From positions 1 to 31,794 of IMG/VR virus record IMGVR_UViG_3300025096_000078: 31,794 bases of DNA; one strand, given 5' to 3'. The DNA is from a virus. The first letter of the stretch is position 1. The number at the start of each line of letters is the position of its first letter. Below, piece by piece: positions 1-10,051 of this stretch. The notes beneath the pieces are model-generated. The model worked only from the letters and a program-made list of their open reading frames with translations. It made no database searches and was not told the origin of the DNA. The position numbers and the translations under genes were made by a program.

Positions 1-121
1 CTTTCTTTGCTCCTGTTACTGCACCTGCAGCAATCATATCTGTATCGACTATTCCATCAGGTAAGCCGCCTACAGCTAACCCTCCGATTGTGTTCGCTGA
101 TCCGTTGAGAACTAAAGCCAT
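1..121 (-). CDS. Second tail-fibre-like protein, N-terminal fragment (cut by window edge)
   Basis: An open frame starts at ATG 121 and runs off the left edge, so only about 40 codons are visible. The N terminus reads MALVLNGSANTIGGLAVGGL and continues with a PDGIVDTDMIAAGAVTGAKK-type stretch. Such glycine/alanine-rich openings are common at the start of cyanophage fibre and structural proteins (my recollection of the family, not a search result). It lies 9 nt downstream of the gp17-like fibre stop on the same strand, so it is probably the next gene of the tail-fibre operon, perhaps a fibre accessory subunit or host-range protein. The function beyond virion fibre-related is inference. Confidence 0.6.
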   Translation of the reverse strand, partial: MALVLNGSANTIGGLAVGGLPDGIVDTDMIAAGAVTGAKK

Positions 122-130
122 GTTCAGAGT

Positions 131-2815
131 TTAGCTGATAACCCAGGTTCCGCTAACAGTAACGGTTCCATTGTTTGTAATAGGGCCGACGGAGTGCATG
201 CCCTTGTTTGCTGCAATACTATATGTTCCTGCTGCAATTGTCTGGTCGTTCTGGTAGCCACAGCCATCAAGGCTGGTAGAAGCTATTCCTGTTAGGTTTG
301 AACCATCTCCGTAAAGGTTGTCTGCATATACATTTGTCCAGCGTACAGAGTTAGTTCCTAAGCTATAAGTACTATCTGCTGAAGGATTGATATTTCCTGC
401 AGAGACATGTGTTCCTTGATAACCACCAAATGTCCAGACATTTCCAGTAGAGTTTCCATTGTTATAAGCTCCAGTAACTTCAAGGTTTGAGCTTCCATCT
501 AGTCGCAACCATGGCATTTGACCAGAAGATGCTCCAAATTTAATCTGTCCAGAAGCACCACTGCCTAACCAAAGTGTCGAAGTCTGACCACTTCTACCTA
601 TTACTGTTTCTGAATCTGAAACCTTGAAAGCTTCATTTGTTTCTCCGTCACATTTAACTTTAAATGCACCAGCTCCACCAGCTCCATCATCTATTTCAGC
701 AGTTGTATTACCTTCACTAATTTTATCTGTATCAGCAGCATCAGCCCAATACAACCCACCTGTCTGTCCTGACTGTGCTTGAAGGAATTTTCCATTGGTC
801 GGTGAGTTGCCAATACTTAGTTTCGCTTCAGTAACTGTTCCGTCAGATACAGTACCAACATTAACTGTTGACCCTAGGGTAATGATAAAGAAAGGAGCGT
901 TCTGAGCTGGTGGAGAACTGAAGAGTATCGAACTTCCATCTATTGCAAATCCTTCTGATGGTTGACTCGTGCCTGTATTAGGTTTTTGAACAACACCGTT
1001 AACAGAACAGATTAATTGTTGAGCAAAAGAAGGTGGATTGTTTAATACAAACCTATAGGCAGTTCCATCAAATGCTGCACTATTACCACCTGTTCCGTTA
1101 TAAGAACTAAGAGTATTAAAGTTAAAGCTACCGATTGATTGAACTTCTTTATATGCGCTAGTAGTTGCGTCATATACCATCATTTTGTCTGTTGACTTCA
1201 CATATACCAAATCTCCTTCGTGGTTATCAGAAGAAGGAACATTATCTAATACTCTGTATCTCTCATTGAAATCGTTAATATCATCACTTAGTGCTTTAAC
1301 GTCACTCTCTTTTGCTAGCTGCTTGTGATAAACATATCTATGAACAGCAGGTGTTCCACTTGTACTGTTCGTAATATCAGATGTGACCTGTAAGCCAGTG
1401 TCATCTGTCAGTGTCGCTGCTGCATATTCAGAAGGAAAGCCTGTAATTCTTACATTCTTATTTGTACCAGCTCCATTCGTAATGGTTATCTCATTAGAAC
1501 TGGTCGTAAATCCTGACCCAACATCTTTAATACTGACAACTACACCTTGAGCTGGTTGTGTAGCAGGGAAGTTAGTAGGCCCATTGACTGCAACGAAACC
1601 ACCAAGCGCATTAACAACACTGGTTACATGATCTGCTACTGCTTTTGATGTTGGTAATTCTGTGTCGCTATTACTTGTAAGAGAGGTGGCCTTGGTCATG
1701 CCACTCACTACGTTTAAGTTCGCAGTAGTGGAACTAACCCCATCTAACTTATTTAGTTCTGCTGCTGTTGAAGTGATTCCAGTTAAGGTATTCAGCTCAT
1801 TAGTAGAGAGAGTCGCACCATCAAGAACAGCGACCTCACCTGATGTAAGTAATGCAAGGTTGACTGCTGATCCTGACTGGCAACTAGAGAGAGAAGTTAG
1901 ATCTGCATCTAGTGGTTGCTTCCCATCTATCTGTGTCTGAATAGCAGAAGTAACTCCATCTACATAGTTCAGTTCAGTAGTAGTAAGAGTTGCACCATCA
2001 ATGATTCCTATCTCAGTAGAAGTCAGAGCTGCTAATGCTGCAGCACCTCCTGATTGACAACTAGCCAGACTTGTTAGATCTGCATCTAGCGGCTGCTTTG
2101 CATCTAGCTGAGTCTGGATATTAGAAGTAACACCATCGACGTAATTAATCTCTGCTGTTGTGGCAGTGACTCCATCAATAAGGTTTAGTTCAGCAGTACT
2201 AGCTGTTAGTCCATCTATTGCTTGTACTTCTGCTTGAGTTAGATCAGCCAATGCACTAGCAGTTGTGCTAGCCATCGTTGCTAATTCAGTTAGCTCTGCA
2301 TCTAATGGCTGCTTAGTTGCATCCTGTGTATCTACATAGTTCTTTGTCGCTGCATCCTGTGCTGCTGTTGGATCAGCAACATTAGTTAGTCTCTGGCTTC
2401 CTAGTGTTGGTTGACCAGTAGCAGCGTCAATAGCAACACCTTGATTCAGGGCATCATCAACTTCTTGTGAAACGTATAGGTGCTGAAGATTGCTGGTATC
2501 TAAGTCACTTGCAACGAGAGTTGATCCATCTGCATAGTCAACAAGAACACTTGCTAGAGAAGAGATCCTTCTAACTTCAACACGGGTATTAGCAGAACCG
2601 AGACCATTGGTATCGTTTAAGCGAGCGTATGTATTACCACCTGCGGTATAGACCTGGAAGCCAGCGACACCAGCACCTCTTGTAGCAACGGCGTAAGCAA
2701 TCTCCGTGTAATTAACGTAGAGCTTTACGTGCTCTGCCTTGATATACGGGAAAGTGAATTGGAAATCTACTTGTCCAGACGTAGTGCTGGTGTAGATATG
2801 TAATGCGTAGGCCAT
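131..2815 (-). CDS. Tail fibre protein with T7 gp17-like N-terminal domain
   Basis: This 894-residue protein has a T7 gp17-type N terminus (about residues 1-150, starting MAYALHIYTSTTSGQVDFQF) that in T7 anchors the trimeric fibre to the tail. Residues about 169-390 hold repeats with QPLDA(D/E)LT at residues 169, 241 and 300, each followed by ELN-IDGVT-type turns. These are typical of trimeric fibre shafts. The remainder is Gly/Ser/Thr-rich with beta-structure character and a YGDGSNLTGI segment near the C terminus, as in many cyanophage fibres. T7 gp17 is 553 residues, so this fibre is longer. It should bind the host surface receptor. The start is ATG, 3 nt after the stop of the giant ejection protein. 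The N-terminal assignment is firm. Receptor specificity cannot be read from the sequence. Confidence 0.85.
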   Translation of the reverse strand: MAYALHIYTSTTSGQVDFQFTFPYIKAEHVKLYVNYTEIAYAVATRGAGVAGFQVYTAGGNTYARLNDTNGLGSANTRVEVRRISSLASVLVDYADGSTLVASDLDTSNLQHLYVSQEVDDALNQGVAIDAATGQPTLGSQRLTNVADPTAAQDAATKNYVDTQDATKQPLDAELTELATMASTTASALADLTQAEVQAIDGLTASTAELNLIDGVTATTAEINYVDGVTSNIQTQLDAKQPLDADLTSLASCQSGGAAALAALTSTEIGIIDGATLTTTELNYVDGVTSAIQTQIDGKQPLDADLTSLSSCQSGSAVNLALLTSGEVAVLDGATLSTNELNTLTGITSTAAELNKLDGVSSTTANLNVVSGMTKATSLTSNSDTELPTSKAVADHVTSVVNALGGFVAVNGPTNFPATQPAQGVVVSIKDVGSGFTTSSNEITITNGAGTNKNVRITGFPSEYAAATLTDDTGLQVTSDITNSTSGTPAVHRYVYHKQLAKESDVKALSDDINDFNERYRVLDNVPSSDNHEGDLVYVKSTDKMMVYDATTSAYKEVQSIGSFNFNTLSSYNGTGGNSAAFDGTAYRFVLNNPPSFAQQLICSVNGVVQKPNTGTSQPSEGFAIDGSSILFSSPPAQNAPFFIITLGSTVNVGTVSDGTVTEAKLSIGNSPTNGKFLQAQSGQTGGLYWADAADTDKISEGNTTAEIDDGAGGAGAFKVKCDGETNEAFKVSDSETVIGRSGQTSTLWLGSGASGQIKFGASSGQMPWLRLDGSSNLEVTGAYNNGNSTGNVWTFGGYQGTHVSAGNINPSADSTYSLGTNSVRWTNVYADNLYGDGSNLTGIASTSLDGCGYQNDQTIAAGTYSIAANKGMHSVGPITNNGTVTVSGTWVIS

Positions 2816-2818
2816 GAA

Positions 2819-5800
2819 TTAGTTCAGGGTTGCGACGTACTCAGATGGACTTACTGTATCGTTACTACCTTTGACTTGCTCAACTGGTATCTGTTCACCT
2901 GTTTGTAGCATCCTGTCTCTTATGGCATCTCCTTTGTTTTGCTGATGTCTTAGTTCTAATACTTCTAATATATATGGATTGTTTTTGTCGTTAAGGAACA
3001 TAAAACGTCCTTGTTTTCTGTATTGCTCAAAGACAGGTTGAAGTAATGCCATTCTTGGAGAAACTTCATTGCTCTTGCCACGGGCCTCTGGCAATTGTCT
3101 TTGATAGGTAGGTGTTGCCATGATTCTATATAGCTCTTCATATAGCTTCCTTCCTGTTCTTGGATCTGGTGTATCTGCTATATATCTCAGATATTGTTCA
3201 TAGGCAGGAGCACTAAGGGTAACTCCCTTTTGTAAATCGGTTGGAGAAGGAGCTATAAATCTTGAACCAAAGCCATGAATCCTCATTAATTCGTTCATTA
3301 CATAATCTTTTTTACCTATATCTTTTCTACCTTTTCTTCCAACAACATCAGGATGAGCACCTACTAATGGGATAGCAGAGATCGGTGCAGGTAAGGCTGT
3401 TAATACAAATGCACTTGTTAACTGAGCAAGCATAGGCTCATCTTCTGTTGGTAAATAATTATCACCTAAAAATCCTGGGTTAAGAAGAGGATCGAAAGTA
3501 ATCCAATTTCTACGTGCTGGTAAATCTTTAGACCATAAGGGAGTAATTGCTTGAATCTCTTGTAATACATGATTAAAGATATTTACGAATGGATTATCTG
3601 AACCAGTCTCTGTATAAGGAATATCTCTTGCTGTTGTGTCTTTATCTCCAGGCCATTGGAAGACAGTATCACTATCTTGATCTACTACCTTTCTTCTTCC
3701 TCCTCTAGGATTAGTTCTCTTCTCTTCATCTAATGCTTGAGTTACTGTTCTTAAATGAGCAGATCTATATACAAAACTTGCAGCTAGTTTTGCAAGATAT
3801 CGTTGAACTTTATTGATTGAACCTGGTTGAGTTGGAAGTTTTCCTGCACCTCCTGTTGGTGCTATAGACATAATCACATCTACAAAATCAGCAATTCCTT
3901 CGTAATAGCTAGTTCTAAATCTTCCAGTAAAAGCTTGTGCTGCAATTTGCACTGGTAATAGTTGCGCAAGTGTTTCTCTTTGTTCTTTTGTTAGAGATGC
4001 TGCTATTTGCCAGTAGTCAGCAAAACCTCTAATGATTGATGAGGCTGGTTCATATGCTCTATAAGATGTCCATTCACCCCATGTAGCATTCCCTAGTCCA
4101 TCTATTCCAGTCTTAAATCTGATTGAGTCAGGTTGATTTTGTGTTCTCCATTTTGCATAGGCATCAGGGTTGGTTGGACCAGAACCTGTTATTTGAATAT
4201 TGTCATTAGCGTAGAGACTACTCATAGCCATCATGATTGTTGCCCCCGTAGCAACTTCTCCTTTCCAACGTTTAGCAAAGTAACTTGTCTCGTCTAGGAA
4301 ATCTCTATAGGCAGTATCAACATGTCTATTAGAGAAGGGCAACATTCTTATTGCTTGTTTTGTCATATCACCAGGGCTTCTATTAAATGGTTGAATCATT
4401 GTCGCAATCCATCCATATCTCTTTCTCTGAATCTCTGTCCATTTCTCAGGAAGGAAAGACCATGCAGCAGTAGAAGAAGGAGTTGGAGTGCCTGGTTCGT
4501 TTAATGGAGTTTCGTGAGTATTGCCATGACGATCTACATAACCTTCTTTGTATTTTTTAGCAAAGGCATTGATTTCTCCTTCATCTTTTATTCCTTTGTT
4601 TCTAGCCAAGTCTTGACCAAAATCAATTGTTCTTGCTGGCATTAAAGCCCGAACATCATCTGTAAAGGTCAACATCCGACCCATCTTCAAAGCAGCAGGA
4701 TGGGTGTTAATTGCATCATTAATCGTGACACCTCTTACTACAGCATCATGAGTAAAGAATTGAACTTTAGATTTTGCCCATTCTTCTGCAAAGTACCAAG
4801 CTTCTCCTCCTGACAATCCTTCTCTAGCTGCTTGTTCTAATCCTTCTTCTACACCTATGGCATAAAGGAAGCTGTTACCAGCTAAGGCTTTCTGTGTTGT
4901 TTCAATAGCTCCTTGCAGTCTTAAGTCAATTGTTGCAGCTTTCCACAAGAAATTCTTAAGTGCTATTTGAGCAGGACTTTTCCCTATTTCTTTTGCAAGA
5001 GGAAATTCATTTAAGTTATAGGCAGGATTTGTTTCATCAAGAATCATCCTTTCAGACATTCCTTCCGCTTCTTGAACAGCTCTATATGTATTGAGATCCC
5101 ATGCAGAAGAACGACGGTATGGATCATAAAGAGTATGTCCTTCCATAAAGGCTTTTTTCCCAAGTCTTAAAGCACCCATTGATTGCATCCACATTTGCTT
5201 GTACCAGACATAAGCAATTGGTAGTTTTTGTTGGAAAGCCTGTGCATCAAAAGGAATCCAACTACCTTCTGGTCTTGTAAGAGTTGCGTCGAGAACGTAG
5301 TAAGCAGGTTCTAATACCATCCTTGCGGTTGGAACACCTGTTTGAATTGCATAAGTTAATGGTGAGCTAAGAAGATTACTGATTCTGTAAGTAGAAAGAG
5401 TTCTTCCCCAGAGTTCTACGGTGTCTTGAATCCCTGCTGGCTCTGCACCTTTGGCTGCGGTTTCAATCTGATTAACACTTGGATTTGGTCCTCTCATCAA
5501 CTTATCAATGGTTCCTATTCCTACTCCTGGATTAGTAGCTTCGTCTGAAACGACTCTTGCAAATTCAGTCAGCATTGCTTTGGACTGAGGAGTCCATTCT
5601 TTAGTCTTGATCGCAGTTTGTAATTCGACTGGGAATACAGCTTTAAGAGAATCACCTTCTGGTAAGGCATTGTCTGCTGTTTCTATTTCTTTGATTAAAC
5701 CTTCTGCATCTATTTTGAAGCCAGGGACATCTCCTTCTGTGAATTTGACATTAGCAAGATCAGGGATCTGAGCTTGTGTACTTGCAAGTAATTGACCAGC

Positions 5801-8800
5801 GCCTCGTGTGATTGTTTGATAGAGACGGAAGGTTCTTACTCCGACAAGGACAGAATGCTGTAGCTCGGAGGCCGCTTCTTCCCAATTGATTCGACCATCC
5901 TTCATTGCGTTAAGGAGTTTCATTGCCTTAACACCAGCAACTTCACTTGTCTTAGTAACAAGAACTCTTAACTTAAGTAAGTTCTTGACGTTATCAACAT
6001 TATTAGAAAGATTAGCAGCGAGAACTTTATTTAGCCCTTCAATTTCTGCTGCATTAATTCCATACTTCTCTGCATTTAAAACGATTTGATCCATCAATGC
6101 TTGAGAATCTACAGACGGCATTCCTGTCGTTTGAATTCGATCAAGCCTCTTGCCTACGGCGTCCCATAGAAGGAGCATGTCTGTAGTTGCAGGGCCGTAA
6201 CTCCTTCTGCCGGAAGGGCTTTCGACTGCAATAACATCATTAAATAGTTCGTCTAAATCTATTTCGCCTCTACTAAACTTCTCTAAATCTTCGAGATAAG
6301 TATCAGTAACTTCAGCTGATTCTACTTCGTACTTAGATGTTCCTGGTACATCAGCTTGTTCTGCTTTTGTCTCTTCTAAGATTTCATCCCATTCTTCAAC
6401 AGTTTTTCCTTGGCCAGCATCTTGTGTTGCGTCTACAACTTCATCAAACCCCTCTTCAAAAGTAGAAGCTGGAACTTCAAGCTCAACACCTCTTGTATTT
6501 GGTCCAGCTTTGGCCGAACCAGTGGCACTTTCTATTCCAGTTTTAATTTGTTCGTGAATCTCATCACCTAAAGCACGAACATCTTCGATGTTATGTCCTT
6601 GTTCTTCTAAAGCATCTATAAGTTTCTGAGCTGATTTAGGGAGTTTTGCTTTTCCTTTTCTCAAGATCCATGCAACTCTATCTAAATCAGATTCGAAAGT
6701 AATCTTTGCTTGTCCGTAATTAGTTGGGTAGTTACCTGGAGGGAAGTTGAAATCTCCAGCAAAACGTTTACCACCACCTAGTTGATAGTTCTTACCTGCA
6801 CCTGGCCCTGTCCAAAAATCATATGGATCCCAGTCGTCTGGATCTCCTTTGAAATACCAAGGTGTTTCATAATCAGCTCCAGGTTCAATTCCATCTGCTT
6901 TCTTCATTTTATTTATTATCTGTTGCATTTTGTCAGCAATACTTCCTTTCTTGAAATCACTACCTTCCAGCCTTCTTATAATATTGTTTATAGCGTCAAC
7001 TTTTGCAGCTAAGAAATCTGATCTGGCTTTAGCTAAACGTTCTCCTGTATCTGCTTTTCCTCCTCCTCCGATAGCATCTAGCAATGCTTGTTGTGCACCA
7101 ACATCTGCTATAAAAGAATCGAAGGTTACATCTGGAAAATCTGGGTGAGAGTAATAGAACCTGAGAGCAGCTTCTGGAATACCGCTGTAATCAGGTGCTA
7201 TTTGATAATCAAGTTTTGAATCTAAGAACCCAACGCCTATTTCTGTCTGTTCTTTCTTTCCAAGGAAATCTAAAGCGTCAAATTGTTCTTTGCTTAATTT
7301 GCGATATCCTTCATCTCTAGTTCTCCAGATACCACCTGGTTGAACCATTTGCCTCCAAGGACTTTCAATAAATGATTCTGCGTTAGCAAGACCAATACCA
7401 GGGCCAGTATATCCACCAACTTGAGAAGGCCTAAGAGTTTTATAACTAGGAATGCCATAATATCCCCGTACATCACCAAGGCCAACATCACCAAGAATGT
7501 CATCTAGTGAGCCTTTCTGACTATCAAAATCACTTAGCTCTGGATTTTTCATCTGATCTTTTTCATATCTCGCTTCCCACCGTGTATCCATGAGCTCGTC
7601 TGCTTTTAGTTTTCCTTGAGCGAATTCCTCATAAATTGAACGCATTGATCTGAAGCCTTTACCCTTCGGATCTGTAAGGAAGTTATAGAATTTTTCTATT
7701 ACATCAAAGATATGATCTGCTGCTTCAGTAAAGGCTCTAATGAAAGGATCATCTGTCCATTCTTTTAGTGCCATTGCTACTGTTACTGATTTGCCTTCAC
7801 GCCTAGCCCATCCATATTCTTGAGCTATGTAACCTTGAATCTCAAGATAAGAAAGATTATCAACAGGAATACCTTCATCACGTAATCTAGAAATGATTCT
7901 TGATTTAGTAAAATTAGCTCTATATCTTGCAAATTTAGTATCTAATATTTTTATTTGATCGTCAGAAAGAATAAGTTGCTGAACTCTATGCCATAGTTCG
8001 TGATATGCAGTTTTTCCTAGTTGTTCTAGGGAACCTTCTGCTATACCATAAATATCAAGTACATCATCAAAGAAGTCATAACTTCCAAGTACAGGCTGTT
8101 CTCCACCTCCAAGTTTATAACCCTCAGCTGCTTCTGTTATTCCATAATCAGGATGTAATTTTAATCGTTCTAAAATATCCTTACCACCTATTTTTCTTAC
8201 TATATCTAAAACTAATTCAATCCTTTTTCTTGTCCAAGCATTGACTTGTTCGTTAGTAAATTCATCACCTGTGAAAGGAGAATCTGGAACACCATGTCTA
8301 TTTAATCTTCCAAACTTACGTTCTAATAATTGTTTCCTTAGAACTTCTACCTCTTCTCCTGAGATTGGTCTTCCATTTTTAGTGACACGTCTGACGATTT
8401 GATCGGCTTCTTCTATCTGTTCACGTGAATATGTTCTTACCCCTGGGTCAGGTGCAGGCCTTTCAATATTGTCGATCCTTGCTTGCTTGACTTCTCTTTG
8501 TCTTATTTGTGAGTTGTATTCACGTAGTTGTGCATCGTAAGAATCTCGTGCTGCATTCTGGGCAGGCGTACCTTCTCCTTTGAATCCTTCTGGGGGAGTA
8601 GGAAGTTCTGGTTCTGGTCCAAGATCTTTTATCTCTTGCCTAATGGATTCAGTTCTTGGATTAGTAGAAGGTGGTTCTTCTGGAATAAATTCATTTCTTT
8701 GTCCAATAACTCCTTCACGTCGTTTTGTAATCTCCTGATTTTTCTTTGACCATTTGGCATGATCTTTTGCAGCTTGTGTCTTCTTCTTCTTCCCGTCTAC

Positions 8801-10009
8801 AACTTCAAATGATCTACCTGGAGCTGGTTTAGGAGGTTCTGGCCCTAGCTTTTCTATTTCAAAATCAACTTCCTTAAGTTCATTGTCTATTTGTTTAACG
8901 TTGAAAGCTGTCTCAGCATCAGGCATTCCTTCTGGAACATTTTCTAGCTGACGAACTATCGGATTACGACTAACTTTCTTACTTAATCCATCAAGCTTTT
9001 CTCTAATCGCTTGAGCTTGAGGACTATCCTCCCCAAATTTTCTGACGTTTTCAAAGAGTTGTTGTGCATATCCTTGAGCTTTAGTGACTTGAGTTATTAA
9101 GTTTGCACTATCTTTTGGTCTTGCTTTATAACCCTGCCAAGCTGACCCTATACCAAAATCTATAGCCCATCCTTCAACCATATTTTTCAAACGACCTTCA
9201 ACTGCTGTGTCATCAGGATCACTAGCTAATTGATTAACGAGAGGAATATGTTGAACAAATCCAAACCATTCACTATTTGCTGCTAGGTCATATAACCTTC
9301 CATCCCATTGGTTGAATGCAGCGAAGTCAACAGCCAAGCCTTTAGGGTTAGCAGTTGCATTCCATGCGCCACGAGCAAGAGGTACTGCTAAATGTTTGCC
9401 GAATGGTGTGGAAGCAAAGGCTGTAGCTTTTTGTCCTACTGCTGTTCCTTTAATAGCTTGTTTTGTTTTAAGTGCCGTTGCTCCAATTTTTGTTCCAAGC
9501 TTCCCAACTTTGGTTCCTTGAGTGGCTCCCTTTAATGCCCAGTTGGCTCCACGCAAAGCTCTACTAAGGAGCATCCATTCAGCAACAAACTGAGTAATAC
9601 CTGTTGCAAAACTTTCAACGCCTTGGAAATTAGCTTCACTGTTATCAGCTTCAACAGGTTTCCAATCACCAAGACCAATGATTCCCTTGTCTTGTTCTTC
9701 GAAAGTAGTACCTGTTCCTTCTGGAGCAATTCCAAAATATTCACCTAAATCACGTATTGTGTCGCTTCCTTCCTGTAAGGTATTAACAGCTGCGTTATAA
9801 GGTATCCGTCCTGCAGTTTTTATAGTTCCTGTTAATAGATCATCATCTTCATCAGCTTTCAATCCTTCGGTTATAGGTGACAAGTCACTTAACGTTTCAC
9901 CAATAGAACGTGTAGAAACAGTTGGTACTACTGGTTTTTTCTGATCCTCTTCAAGGTACTCATACCTGGATTCACCAGTTTTCTCATCAGTAACAAGAGT
10001 TAGTCCCAT
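2819..10009 (-). CDS. Giant internal virion/ejection protein in the T7 gp16 position, with a metallopeptidase-like motif
   Basis: At 2396 residues this is the largest gene in the window and much longer than T7 gp16 (1318). By position, between the gp15-like and fibre genes, it is the gp16-type protein that is ejected into the host with the DNA. A motif HELWH lies at residues 670-674 with candidate third metal ligands E723 and E731, as in gluzincin-type zinc peptidases. I see no obvious lytic transglycosylase domain of the kind at the N terminus of T7 gp16. Residues about 380-560 are rich in E, K, R and P and probably extended or coiled. Residues about 1095-1165 contain TFESDLDRVAWILRKGK, resembling a module of large phage polyvalent proteins. 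A hydrophobic stretch near the C terminus (FVLTALPAPISAIPLVG) might contact membrane. The start is ATG. The structural role is confident; the peptidase activity is inference. Confidence 0.8.
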   Translation of the reverse strand: MGLTLVTDEKTGESRYEYLEEDQKKPVVPTVSTRSIGETLSDLSPITEGLKADEDDDLLTGTIKTAGRIPYNAAVNTLQEGSDTIRDLGEYFGIAPEGTGTTFEEQDKGIIGLGDWKPVEADNSEANFQGVESFATGITQFVAEWMLLSRALRGANWALKGATQGTKVGKLGTKIGATALKTKQAIKGTAVGQKATAFASTPFGKHLAVPLARGAWNATANPKGLAVDFAAFNQWDGRLYDLAANSEWFGFVQHIPLVNQLASDPDDTAVEGRLKNMVEGWAIDFGIGSAWQGYKARPKDSANLITQVTKAQGYAQQLFENVRKFGEDSPQAQAIREKLDGLSKKVSRNPIVRQLENVPEGMPDAETAFNVKQIDNELKEVDFEIEKLGPEPPKPAPGRSFEVVDGKKKKTQAAKDHAKWSKKNQEITKRREGVIGQRNEFIPEEPPSTNPRTESIRQEIKDLGPEPELPTPPEGFKGEGTPAQNAARDSYDAQLREYNSQIRQREVKQARIDNIERPAPDPGVRTYSREQIEEADQIVRRVTKNGRPISGEEVEVLRKQLLERKFGRLNRHGVPDSPFTGDEFTNEQVNAWTRKRIELVLDIVRKIGGKDILERLKLHPDYGITEAAEGYKLGGGEQPVLGSYDFFDDVLDIYGIAEGSLEQLGKTAYHELWHRVQQLILSDDQIKILDTKFARYRANFTKSRIISRLRDEGIPVDNLSYLEIQGYIAQEYGWARREGKSVTVAMALKEWTDDPFIRAFTEAADHIFDVIEKFYNFLTDPKGKGFRSMRSIYEEFAQGKLKADELMDTRWEARYEKDQMKNPELSDFDSQKGSLDDILGDVGLGDVRGYYGIPSYKTLRPSQVGGYTGPGIGLANAESFIESPWRQMVQPGGIWRTRDEGYRKLSKEQFDALDFLGKKEQTEIGVGFLDSKLDYQIAPDYSGIPEAALRFYYSHPDFPDVTFDSFIADVGAQQALLDAIGGGGKADTGERLAKARSDFLAAKVDAINNIIRRLEGSDFKKGSIADKMQQIINKMKKADGIEPGADYETPWYFKGDPDDWDPYDFWTGPGAGKNYQLGGGKRFAGDFNFPPGNYPTNYGQAKITFESDLDRVAWILRKGKAKLPKSAQKLIDALEEQGHNIEDVRALGDEIHEQIKTGIESATGSAKAGPNTRGVELEVPASTFEEGFDEVVDATQDAGQGKTVEEWDEILEETKAEQADVPGTSKYEVESAEVTDTYLEDLEKFSRGEIDLDELFNDVIAVESPSGRRSYGPATTDMLLLWDAVGKRLDRIQTTGMPSVDSQALMDQIVLNAEKYGINAAEIEGLNKVLAANLSNNVDNVKNLLKLRVLVTKTSEVAGVKAMKLLNAMKDGRINWEEAASELQHSVLVGVRTFRLYQTITRGAGQLLASTQAQIPDLANVKFTEGDVPGFKIDAEGLIKEIETADNALPEGDSLKAVFPVELQTAIKTKEWTPQSKAMLTEFARVVSDEATNPGVGIGTIDKLMRGPNPSVNQIETAAKGAEPAGIQDTVELWGRTLSTYRISNLLSSPLTYAIQTGVPTARMVLEPAYYVLDATLTRPEGSWIPFDAQAFQQKLPIAYVWYKQMWMQSMGALRLGKKAFMEGHTLYDPYRRSSAWDLNTYRAVQEAEGMSERMILDETNPAYNLNEFPLAKEIGKSPAQIALKNFLWKAATIDLRLQGAIETTQKALAGNSFLYAIGVEEGLEQAAREGLSGGEAWYFAEEWAKSKVQFFTHDAVVRGVTINDAINTHPAALKMGRMLTFTDDVRALMPARTIDFGQDLARNKGIKDEGEINAFAKKYKEGYVDRHGNTHETPLNEPGTPTPSSTAAWSFLPEKWTEIQRKRYGWIATMIQPFNRSPGDMTKQAIRMLPFSNRHVDTAYRDFLDETSYFAKRWKGEVATGATIMMAMSSLYANDNIQITGSGPTNPDAYAKWRTQNQPDSIRFKTGIDGLGNATWGEWTSYRAYEPASSIIRGFADYWQIAASLTKEQRETLAQLLPVQIAAQAFTGRFRTSYYEGIADFVDVIMSIAPTGGAGKLPTQPGSINKVQRYLAKLAASFVYRSAHLRTVTQALDEEKRTNPRGGRRKVVDQDSDTVFQWPGDKDTTARDIPYTETGSDNPFVNIFNHVLQEIQAITPLWSKDLPARRNWITFDPLLNPGFLGDNYLPTEDEPMLAQLTSAFVLTALPAPISAIPLVGAHPDVVGRKGRKDIGKKDYVMNELMRIHGFGSRFIAPSPTDLQKGVTLSAPAYEQYLRYIADTPDPRTGRKLYEELYRIMATPTYQRQLPEARGKSNEVSPRMALLQPVFEQYRKQGRFMFLNDKNNPYILEVLELRHQQNKGDAIRDRMLQTGEQIPVEQVKGSNDTVSPSEYVATLN

Positions 10010-10051
10010 AATTCAGTTGCCTATTGGTTGATAGTAATTGGGTTGTAAGCC

